Of a stretch of DNA of 64,000 bases, positions 19,288-26,009 are shown in pieces. Location of the stretch: contig NZ_CP109190.1 in NCBI RefSeq assembly GCF_041438805.1, forward strand, positions 1,426,001 through 1,490,000. The letters are read 5' to 3'. Each line of letters begins with the position of its first letter. The first letter of the stretch is position 1. The notes under the pieces are model-generated. The model had not been told where the DNA came from and made no database searches. It saw only the letters and a list, made by a program, of their open reading frames with translations. The position numbers and the translations under genes were made by a program. The stretch is from Streptomyces sp. NBC_01707 (lineage in GTDB: Bacteria; Actinomycetota; Actinomycetes; Streptomycetales; Streptomycetaceae).

Positions 19288-20538
19288 CTACTCGGCCACC
19301 ACGCGCAGCATGGTGGCATCGGCGGCTGCCGCCCCCAGCACCCGGCCCGACGGCGATGCCACCACCAGCGCGAGGAAGGCCACCGTCTGCGCGGTGATCA
19401 CCTCGCCGGGCAGCACGATCGGCACGCCCGGCGGACAAGCCGTCACTGCGGAGGCCGACAGCCGTCCCACGGCCTCGGCTGCGGTAACCGTCCTGCTCTT
19501 TGCGAAGTAGGCTTCGCGGACGGTCAGTTGTGAGGGTCCGGGCATGGGCGGGGACACCTGGAGCGCCGCATGAGCCGCAGGCCGTGGCGACGGCAGTGCG
19601 TGAACGGCATCGATGAACCGCTCCGTGCAGGACACGGATCCCGCGGCGACCGACGCAACGATCACCGATCCGGTGACGGCCTCGACCCGGATGCGGTGAC
19701 CGTCGGCCAGCCTGTTGCGGGCGTCGTACGCACAGATGCCGCCGACCCCGGTGTCGACCGCGATACGGAGCGGATCGGCGGCAGCGATCTCCGGGAAGCG
19801 TCCGAAACCCTCGCCGACGAGCGCGAACCGCCCCTGTCCACGTATCGCGTACCGGATCCGTTCCGCCGAAGCTATGGCAGCCTGTACCCGGTCGCGCGGC
19901 GGCGGCAGCACGGTACGGACCCGCTCCGGATCCCCGCTGCCTGCCATGGACCGCACGAAGTCGAACGCCTTGTCCACCGAGGACTCCAGCCGCTCCGCCT
20001 GCGGACCGTGCCCCAGGCGCAGCAGGACCGGTCCCGAGGCGTCCTCCCCGAGCGGGGCGTGACCGGCGACGATCAGGTCCGCCCCCTGCGCGAGCGCACC
20101 GGGCGGAAGGTCGGGGTGGACTCCGCACAGAGGCTCCCGCCACGTCTCGTCGACCATCAGTGGAACGCCGGCCGAGTGCGCCGTCTCGGCGAGTGCAGGG
20201 ATGTCCGCCACCGCCCCGCACCGGCTGGGTGACACGACGTGCACGGCGGCCACCTGGTCATGCGCTGCCAGCATCTGCGCCAGGTCGACGGCCCGCACCA
20301 CATGCGCGACGCCATGCTCCGGGTCGACAGTCGGCCGCAGAAATACTGCGTCGAGCCCGGACAGTACGAGGCCTTCGGTCACCGCGGCAGGGGCGTCACG
20401 CTGCACCACCAAGGTGCGCCCGAGTGCGGGAGCCGCGAGCGCGGCCATGAGGTGACCGAGCGGGGCACCGACGGCCAGGAACCAGGTCCTGCGCGCCACC
20501 TGGGCAGAAGGGTGTTGCATCAATATCGAGGTCTCCAT
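19288..20538 (-). CDS. Degenerate Orn/Lys/Arg decarboxylase-like protein, probable pseudoenzyme
   Basis: 416 residues with the fold-type I layout of actinobacterial SpeA/LdcC-like decarboxylases. RTLVVQRDAPAAVTEGLVLS corresponds to the RNAHKS segment, VPLMVDETW to the Asp that binds the PLP nitrogen, ADLIVAGHAPLG to the SxHK loop, and CPPGVPIVLPGEVIT to the C-terminal domain. The PLP-forming Lys of SxHK is Ala (~161) and the stacking His of AHKS is Pro (~50). The usual ~90-100 residue N-terminal segment is missing: an in-frame TGA lies three codons before the ATG. The C-terminal domain looks well kept. Either a non-catalytic relative or an eroding gene. Downstream of a response-regulator gene on the same strand. 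Confidence 0.7.
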   Translation of the reverse strand: METSILMQHPSAQVARRTWFLAVGAPLGHLMAALAAPALGRTLVVQRDAPAAVTEGLVLSGLDAVFLRPTVDPEHGVAHVVRAVDLAQMLAAHDQVAAVHVVSPSRCGAVADIPALAETAHSAGVPLMVDETWREPLCGVHPDLPPGALAQGADLIVAGHAPLGEDASGPVLLRLGHGPQAERLESSVDKAFDFVRSMAGSGDPERVRTVLPPPRDRVQAAIASAERIRYAIRGQGRFALVGEGFGRFPEIAAADPLRIAVDTGVGGICAYDARNRLADGHRIRVEAVTGSVIVASVAAGSVSCTERFIDAVHALPSPRPAAHAALQVSPPMPGPSQLTVREAYFAKSRTVTAAEAVGRLSASAVTACPPGVPIVLPGEVITAQTVAFLALVVASPSGRVLGAAAADATMLRVVAE

Positions 20539-20661
20539 CAGTGTGGGTCACCGGGCGAGAGGGGCGACGCCGCGCGGGGAGGTTGATCTCCCCCGGTCCG
20601 GGCGGAGCCGTAGCCGTCCGGCAGCCGTGTGCAGGGTCGACGGACGCCTCGCGTACGGGCA

Positions 20662-20680
20662 ACGCATCCATCGTCGCCCG
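20662..20680. repeat. Direct repeat copy A
   Basis: A 19-bp sequence ACGCATCCATCGTCGCCCG identical to copy B at 21424-21442. Flanking similarity extends to a CCCGGGCC about 15 bp to the right in both copies. Copy A lies upstream of the decarboxylase-like gene. Confidence 0.6.
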
Positions 20681-20748
20681 GCGCACGCCGGTCCCGGGCC
20701 CGCCTTTCGTCGGGTTCACCCCTCACCTTCGACGGGGGTGGGTCGGGG

Positions 20749-21411
20749 TCAGACGTCCTCTGCGGAGAATCCTGCCCGGTAGGCGATGCGGGCGGCCGCC
20801 ACCCGGTTCGTGACCCCGAGCCGCGCGAGCAGCTGCGTCACATGCCCCTTCACCGTGCCCTCGGTCATGCCGAGTTCGGTGGCGATGTTCGCGTTGGACA
20901 GGCCGAGGGCGAGCAGGCGGAGCACCTCGACCTGGCGTTCGGTCAGGGCAGCGACGAGCTCGGTGTACCGGGAGTCGGCGGGTGCCTGGACTTCGCCGGT
21001 GGTCAGGTCGATGACCTGACCGGTGACCTCGGGGGCGAAGACGGCGTGTCCCTCGGCGAGGCCGCGTAGGGCGCTCAACAGCTCGGCAGGCGGCGTGTCC
21101 TTGATCAGGAAACCGGACGCGCCCGCCTTCAGGGCCTGTTCCACGTACTCCTCGAGGCCGAACGTCGTGAGAATCAGCACGGCGGGCGGTGTGGGCAGCT
21201 CCCGCAGCTGCCGAGTGGCGGCGATGCCGTCGGTCCCCGGCATCCGTACATCCATGACCACGACATCCGGCAGCAGCCGCCGCGCCTGGTCGACCGCCGA
21301 CCGGCCGTCCCATGCCTCGGCCACCACCCTGGCGTCCGGGCTCGAGTCGATGATTGTGCGGAGCCCTTGCCGCGCCGCCGGGTCGTCGTCCGCGAGCAGA
21401 ACCGTGATCAT
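20749..21411 (-). CDS. NarL/LuxR-type response regulator (copy 1)
   Basis: 220 residues from the ATG at 21411. Receiver domain ~1-120 with acidic pocket ADDD, phospho-acceptor Asp ~54 in VVVMDVRMPG, and switch Thr and Lys in LILTTFGLEEY and FLIKDTPPAELL. The LuxR-type HTH occupies ~150-215: LTERQVEVLRLLALGLSNAN, then TEGTVKGHVTQLLARLGV. Divergent from a histidine kinase gene that has its own cognate regulator downstream, so a single kinase sits between two regulators of the same family. A 19-bp repeat lies in the shared promoter region. Confidence 0.93.
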   Translation of the reverse strand: MITVLLADDDPAARQGLRTIIDSSPDARVVAEAWDGRSAVDQARRLLPDVVVMDVRMPGTDGIAATRQLRELPTPPAVLILTTFGLEEYVEQALKAGASGFLIKDTPPAELLSALRGLAEGHAVFAPEVTGQVIDLTTGEVQAPADSRYTELVAALTERQVEVLRLLALGLSNANIATELGMTEGTVKGHVTQLLARLGVTNRVAAARIAYRAGFSAEDV

Positions 21412-21423
21412 GTCGTATGCCTC

Positions 21424-21442
21424 ACGCATCCATCGTCGCCCG
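21424..21442. repeat. Direct repeat copy B
   Basis: Identical to copy A (20662-20680) over 19 bp. It lies in the divergent promoter region, just upstream of response regulator copy 1. It may be a binding site or the trace of a small duplication. Confidence 0.6.
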
Positions 21443-21535
21443 ACGCGGCGCCCCGGGCCTGTGGACGGCCCGAACGGGTGAACGGGCCAGCTCGTCGCCG
21501 AGCCGGACGGTCCACCGCCGATCTACGGTGACGGC

Positions 21536-22687
21536 ATGCGCGCGCAGGAAAGGTCCCATTGGTCGCCGCGTCGCGTGGATGCGCTGGTCACCGTCGCGGT
21601 CATTGCCCTGGGCGTCGTCGATTCCTGGGTCAAGCCGTCCAGTGGGCTGCTCACAGGGCTGCCGACGCCCGTGATCGCGGCTGCATCGGGCGCCGTGGGC
21701 GCCACGCTGTGGTGGCGCAGGAGCCGCCCCGACCTGGTGGCCGCCGTGGTGATCGTCGCGTATGTCATGACGTTCACGCCGGCCGCACTGGCGGTTGCCA
21801 TGTACACAATCGGCACAGTGCATCGCCGACCGCGGATCCTCGCCGCGTACACCGTGGCAGGCTTCATCGCGGGCATCGCCGGACTGCGCGGCGGGCTGCC
21901 GGACGCCGGGGTGCGCGAGGCCGCGTACTCACTGGCACTGATCCTGGGCCCGCTGGCTGTCGGGTACGTGGTCGCGGTACGGCGTGATCTGACGGCCGCC
22001 ACACAGGCGCGCGTGGCCGACCTGGAGCGCGAGCATCTCGTCCTCGACGAGCGGGCGAGGGCGGAGGAGCGCGCGGCCATCGCCCGCGAGATGCATGACG
22101 TGGTGGGCCATCGGGTCAGCAACATGGTGCTGGCAGCGGGCGCGCTGCAGGTGGGCCCCGCGGCCGGGCATCCGGATGTGGTCCGTACCGCCGAGCTCAT
22201 CAGGTCCGACGGCCGCCAGGCACTGGAGGAGCTGCGCGAGATTCTCGGTGTGCTGTCCGTGGGTCCGGTCCACTGGGCCCCCACCACACCGCAGCCGGAC
22301 GTCGCCCAGCTGCCCGGGATCGTGGCCCATGCCACCGAACGCGGCCAATCGGTTCAGCTTCAGGTCAACGGCCACCCCGAGACCCTGTCGGCGCCGGTGC
22401 AGCGCGCCGTGCACCGGATCGTCCAGGAGTCCCTGACCAATGCCGCAAAGCACGCTCCGGGAGCTCAAGTACGCATCTACGTGGACTGCCGGAGCGACGG
22501 GGTACATGTCAGCGTCGGCAACGGCGCGGGATCCGGTCGCCCGTCTGCGGACCTGCCGAGCGGCGGGCACGGGCTCGTCGGCCTGGCCGAGCGCGTCGAG
22601 CTCCTTGACGGGACACTCACAGCGGGACCGCACGGCGACGGATTCCTCGTGTCAGCCTTCATTCCCCATCGACAAGGAGTGTCATGA
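21536..22687 (+). CDS. Membrane sensor histidine kinase (HisKA_3 type)
   Basis: 383 residues. The N-terminus has about five hydrophobic segments (VDALVTVAVIALGVVDSW, VIAAASGAVGATLWW, LVAAVVIVAYVMTFTPAALA, AYTVAGFIAGIAGL, YSLALILGPLAVGYVVA) with very short loops, so it probably senses signals in or at the membrane. The H-box EERAAIAREMHDVVGHRVSN has the phospho-accepting His at ~187. The ATPase N-box (VQESLTNAAKHAPG) and G-box (GGHGLVGLAERV) are intact. Its stop overlaps the start of response regulator copy 2 by ATGA, showing translational coupling. Confidence 0.92.
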   Translation: MRAQERSHWSPRRVDALVTVAVIALGVVDSWVKPSSGLLTGLPTPVIAAASGAVGATLWWRRSRPDLVAAVVIVAYVMTFTPAALAVAMYTIGTVHRRPRILAAYTVAGFIAGIAGLRGGLPDAGVREAAYSLALILGPLAVGYVVAVRRDLTAATQARVADLEREHLVLDERARAEERAAIAREMHDVVGHRVSNMVLAAGALQVGPAAGHPDVVRTAELIRSDGRQALEELREILGVLSVGPVHWAPTTPQPDVAQLPGIVAHATERGQSVQLQVNGHPETLSAPVQRAVHRIVQESLTNAAKHAPGAQVRIYVDCRSDGVHVSVGNGAGSGRPSADLPSGGHGLVGLAERVELLDGTLTAGPHGDGFLVSAFIPHRQGVS

Positions 22688-23343
22688 CCATCCGTGTCCT
22701 GCTCGCCGATGACAACGAGATCACGCGCCGCGGGCTGACCTGGATCATGGACTCCAGTCCCGACATCGAAGTGTGCGGCGAAGCCGTCGACGGCGAGGAG
22801 GCGGTGGCCCGGGCCGGGGATCTCCAGCCGGACGTGGTCCTTCTCGACGTCCGCATGCCGAGGCTCGACGGAATCGAGTCCATCGGACGCCTTCTGAACC
22901 TCCCGCACCCACCGCGGATCCTCATGCTCACAACATTCCACGAGGACGAGTCGGTACGGGTCGCACTCCGGGCCGGAGCGGCCGGCTTCCTGCTCAAGGA
23001 CACACCACCCGACGAACTGCTGCGTGCCATCCGCGACGTGCACGGCGGTCACGCCGCGCTCGCCCCACCGGTGGCCCGTCGCCTGGTGGACGGCCTGGCC
23101 GACCGCGCCTCGCGGACCGACCCCGAAGAGGAGAGCAGAATCGCCGCGCTCAGCCCACGTGAGCACGAGGTGCTCCGGCTGCTCGCACGCGGCCTGACCA
23201 ATACCGACATCGCCTCCGCGCTCGGCATGACCGAGGGCACGGTCAAGGGCCACGTCAGCAGCATCCTCGCGAAGCTGGGTGCGGACAGCCGCGTGAAGGC
23301 CGCGCGGATCGCCTACCGCGCGGGGCTCGACGACCAGGCGTGA
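22684..23343 (+). CDS. NarL/LuxR-type response regulator (copy 2)
   Basis: 219 residues. The ATG overlaps the kinase stop (ATGA), so it is the kinase's likely cognate partner. The receiver has ADDNE, phospho-acceptor Asp ~55 in VVLLDVRMPR, LMLTTFHEDES and FLLKDTPPDELL. The LuxR HTH near the C-terminus (LSPREHEVLRLLARGLTNTD, TEGTVKGHVSSILAKLGA) is very close to that of copy 1, so the two regulators may recognise related sites. Confidence 0.94.
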   Translation: MTIRVLLADDNEITRRGLTWIMDSSPDIEVCGEAVDGEEAVARAGDLQPDVVLLDVRMPRLDGIESIGRLLNLPHPPRILMLTTFHEDESVRVALRAGAAGFLLKDTPPDELLRAIRDVHGGHAALAPPVARRLVDGLADRASRTDPEEESRIAALSPREHEVLRLLARGLTNTDIASALGMTEGTVKGHVSSILAKLGADSRVKAARIAYRAGLDDQA

Positions 23344-23376
23344 CCGCGATGCCCATCCACAACAGGAAACACAGGG

Positions 23377-23709
23377 ATGAGGAACCTCATGATCCCCACC
23401 TCGCAACTGGCCGAACCCGCCGTCCGCGCGCTCGTGGAGGCGGTCAACGCGCACGACCGGGACGCTTTCCGGGCAGCTCTCGCCCCCGCCGCGACGATGT
23501 CCGACGACGGGTCCGAGCGGGACCTGGACGAGTGGACCGAGCGGGAGATCTTCTCCTCCAACGGCCATATGGACATCGAGTCCCAGGCGGACGACGGCCT
23601 GTCCCTGGTCGCCCGGTACCGAAACGACACCTGGGGCACCATGCGCACCACGTGGGCCTTCACGGTCGAGGACGGCAAGGTCAGCCGGTTCGACACCGGT
23701 CAGGCCTGA
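23377..23709 (+). CDS. Small SnoaL/NTF2-like protein
   Basis: 110 residues with the alpha+beta cone layout of the NTF2/SnoaL superfamily: PAVRALVEAVNAHDRDAFRAA, then DLDEWTEREIFSSNG, then MRTTWAFTVEDGKVSRFDTG. Proteins of this kind act as small hydrolases, isomerases or ligand binders, and no catalytic set can be assigned here. The gene begins 33 bp after response regulator copy 2 on the same strand, with AGGA 9 nt before the ATG, so it may be co-transcribed with the two-component system. A second ATG at 23389 is an alternative start. Confidence 0.75.
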   Translation: MRNLMIPTSQLAEPAVRALVEAVNAHDRDAFRAALAPAATMSDDGSERDLDEWTEREIFSSNGHMDIESQADDGLSLVARYRNDTWGTMRTTWAFTVEDGKVSRFDTGQA

Positions 23710-23723
23710 CCGCGCTGGCTGGT

Positions 23724-23755
23724 GGACCGGACCGGCCGCGCAGGCCGCTCGGTCC
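23724..23755 (+). terminator. Possible terminator after the SnoaL-like gene
   Basis: Outer stem GGACCG/CGGTCC and inner stem GGCC/GGCC separated by an internal loop, beginning 15 nt after the stop codon. Moderate strength and no T-run. Confidence 0.35.
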
Positions 23756-23902
23756 ATTCACTGTCCGGGGACTCGGGGCTCCCTTGTCCCCGACCGCTCC
23801 ACACGCCACGGGCTCCGCATGTCCGAGCGGAACCCATGGCGGTGGAACCCATCGCACCCGGGTCGTACATCTACCCGTCGAACCAGATGCTTCGGGCTAC
23901 GG

Positions 23903-25078
23903 TCACTGGACGATCACCGCCCAGCGGGTGTCGCTGACGCCGGTGCGGATGTGCAGCAGCGCCGTTCCGGCCGTCTGGGTCGACGCGATCGCCATGGGCA
24001 GTGACGTCGACCAGCTCGCACCCGGTGCGAGCGAGGGCACGTTCCAGTACTGCCAGCTGCCGGAGAAGCCCGGGGCGTCGGCGAAGCTCTGCATCTGGGT
24101 GGCGGCGGTGGTGGACGTGGAGGTATTGGTGATGGTGACCGGGACGGTGGTGGTGGTCCCGCGGGTCACGGTGCAGTTGCCGCTCGGCAGAGAGGCCGTG
24201 GCCTTCAGCGGACCGCTGCTGCTGGTGCCGGTGATGACTCCCATCTCGTACGAATGCTGCGAAATCCATGGGCAGGCATTGGCGTTGTCGGCGCCGGGCT
24301 CCCAGATGACAACGCCCTCCGTCTTGGCCTTCACCTGCGCGAACATGTGCGCCCAGGTATTGCCGGCCACATAGGTCTCGGAGGGGAACGCCGTCGGGCT
24401 GACGTACGGGTAGATCGGGTGGCTCGGCGCCATGGCCCGGTCACGGGCGATGGCGCTGTCGAGCGTGCTGTCCCAACTGGCCAGTGTCTGACCGTCGTTG
24501 AAGTATGCGCGCGGTGCGAAGCAGTTGAGCAGGTTGTCCGTGTGCAGCTGCTTGATCAGGTCCTGATTGCGGGTCTGCCAGTCGTAGCCGTAGTGACAGA
24601 CAGGCGCTTGTGGGGCGGCATTGTGGGTCCAGGTCAGCAGTTGTCGCCACAGGTTGTACGCGTTGGTGGCCGTCTGGCCCGTCGCCACCTGGGTCAGCTC
24701 GATCGACTCGAAGTCGAGCACGACCGGAGCAGTGGCCGCGCCGCCGAACTGGCTCGCGCCCATGTACTCCTTGACCTTGGCTTCGTACGTGGCCTGGGTC
24801 GGCAGCGCGCCGCCGTTGGAATAGCAGCCGTTGGTGTCGCAGGTGAAGGCGAATACGTCGTACACGACCGTGGAGCGGGTCGAGCCGTACTGCTCGAGGG
24901 TCGGGCGGTTGGTGCCGCGTTCGTTGACGAAGACGGTGTAGCTCGCGGCGGCCGACGCGGGGGTGCTGAGAGCGGGAAGCGCGCCCACGAGCAGTGTTGC
25001 GGCAAGGACCGCGACTGTGCGGATGAGCTTCGCAATGCGTGGTACGCGAAGCCGGGATCGGACTCTGCGACTCTGCAA
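23903..25078 (-). CDS. Secreted protein of unassigned family, possible TIM-barrel glycosidase
   Basis: 391 residues. It starts with TTG at 25078 behind a strong AGGAGG, followed by a long Sec signal (MQSRRVRSRLR..., cleavage near ASAA). The body (~45-290) alternates beta strands and helices as in a barrel: VVYDVFAFTCD, APVVLDFESIEL, VCHYGYDWQTRNQDLIKQL, FAPRAYFNDG, HPIYPYVSPT, GVVIWEPG. The acidic pair in VLDFESIE and the Glu of VIWEPG could be catalytic. The C-terminal ~95 residues form a beta-sandwich (TVTRGTTTTVPVTITNTS). I cannot name the family. Its place among polysaccharide-degrading genes suggests a glycan-active enzyme or binding protein. Confidence 0.65.
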   Translation of the reverse strand: MQSRRVRSRLRVPRIAKLIRTVAVLAATLLVGALPALSTPASAAASYTVFVNERGTNRPTLEQYGSTRSTVVYDVFAFTCDTNGCYSNGGALPTQATYEAKVKEYMGASQFGGAATAPVVLDFESIELTQVATGQTATNAYNLWRQLLTWTHNAAPQAPVCHYGYDWQTRNQDLIKQLHTDNLLNCFAPRAYFNDGQTLASWDSTLDSAIARDRAMAPSHPIYPYVSPTAFPSETYVAGNTWAHMFAQVKAKTEGVVIWEPGADNANACPWISQHSYEMGVITGTSSSGPLKATASLPSGNCTVTRGTTTTVPVTITNTSTSTTAATQMQSFADAPGFSGSWQYWNVPSLAPGASWSTSLPMAIASTQTAGTALLHIRTGVSDTRWAVIVQ

Positions 25079-25162
25079 CTGTCCTCCTTGGTCGAGGGGG
25101 GAACACCGGCCCGCCGCCGACGGCGGGCCGGTGGAACGTGGAGGGAAACGAGCCCCTGTGTG

Positions 25163-25827
25163 TCAGTGCGCCTCGAACCGTCCGAGGCGCAGCGAGACCG
25201 TGCCGGTGGCGTCGTCGTCGACGCGCACGGCCGGCCGGTAGTAGTCGCCGCCGCCGTAGCCGTAGTCCGGGTAGTTCCAGTGCGTGTCGATGCAGACCGA
25301 GCGCGAGGCGGCCGGTTCGGGGAGCACGTGGAAGGCGTCGACGAGTGGGAGGATGTTGGAGGACGAGGGGTTTCTCTCGCCGGTGATGATCAGACGGATC
25401 GTGTGGCGCCCGGCCGCGAGTCCCGTCTTGCGGTAGATGATCTGCTGGTACTGCTTCACGGGGGCGTACTGGTCGACCGTGGTGTCGAGAAGCACGCTGG
25501 GGTGGTTGCGGTCCCGCTCCACCATCTCGGCGAGCTGACCGAGCCAGTCGGCCTTGGCTGCCGGGTCGTCGAGGGAGTCGTCGGGGCCCTGCTGGTTGAC
25601 CCAGCAGACCGCGGTCTCCTCCTCCATGTACATGCCGTACCGGTCGGCTGCGTCGAGCAGGGCCTCGGTGGGCGGGTAGTGCGAGGTGCGGATCGGATTG
25701 ATGTTCGCGGCTTTGAAGAGCCGTACTGTCCGGCGGACCCGGTCGCCGCCGAGGCGGTCGTCGCCGCACCCAGAACCCCGGCCGCGAGGGCCGCGCTGCC
25801 GATGAGGAATGTACGCCGACGAGGCAC
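25163..25827 (-). pseudogene. Wrecked secreted GH2 glycosidase gene
   Basis: A Tat leader (MPRRRTFLIGSAALAAGVLG) reads from a GTG at 25827 in one frame. Near 25715-25745 the homology shifts to another frame, which continues with GH2 barrel sequence: LFKAANINPIRTSHYPP, DAADRYGMYMEEE, EMVERDRNHPSV. It then jumps straight to a C-terminal module (KQYQQIIYRKTGLAAGRHTI, DAFHVL) and stops at 25163. The stretch that should carry the acid/base Glu (NE motif) and the nucleophile is absent. At least two deletions and one frameshift are therefore needed. The 3' half keeps a clean reading frame of about 190 codons, so the decay may be recent. No active enzyme is expected. Confidence 0.8.
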
Positions 25828-25959
25828 ACCAGATCTTGATCGATCGGATGAAATTCAGGAATAGACACACTACTCCCCTGGATTCATGGAAATACAGTGG
25901 TTCCTGTGCCAAGTGATCCGATCATTCCGCACTCAACATCCTTTACGGAAAACCTAGTT

Positions 25960-26001
25960 CCGCGGGAGCCGCCGATGGTCAGGTATCAGCGGCTCCCGCG
26001 G
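25960..26001 (-). terminator. Terminator of the heparinase-like gene
   Basis: A perfect 13-bp stem CCGCGGGAGCCGC / GCGGCTCCCGCGG with a 16-nt loop, beginning 9 nt beyond the stop codon on the minus strand. Confidence 0.7.
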
Positions 26002-26009
26002 AGTCCCCA

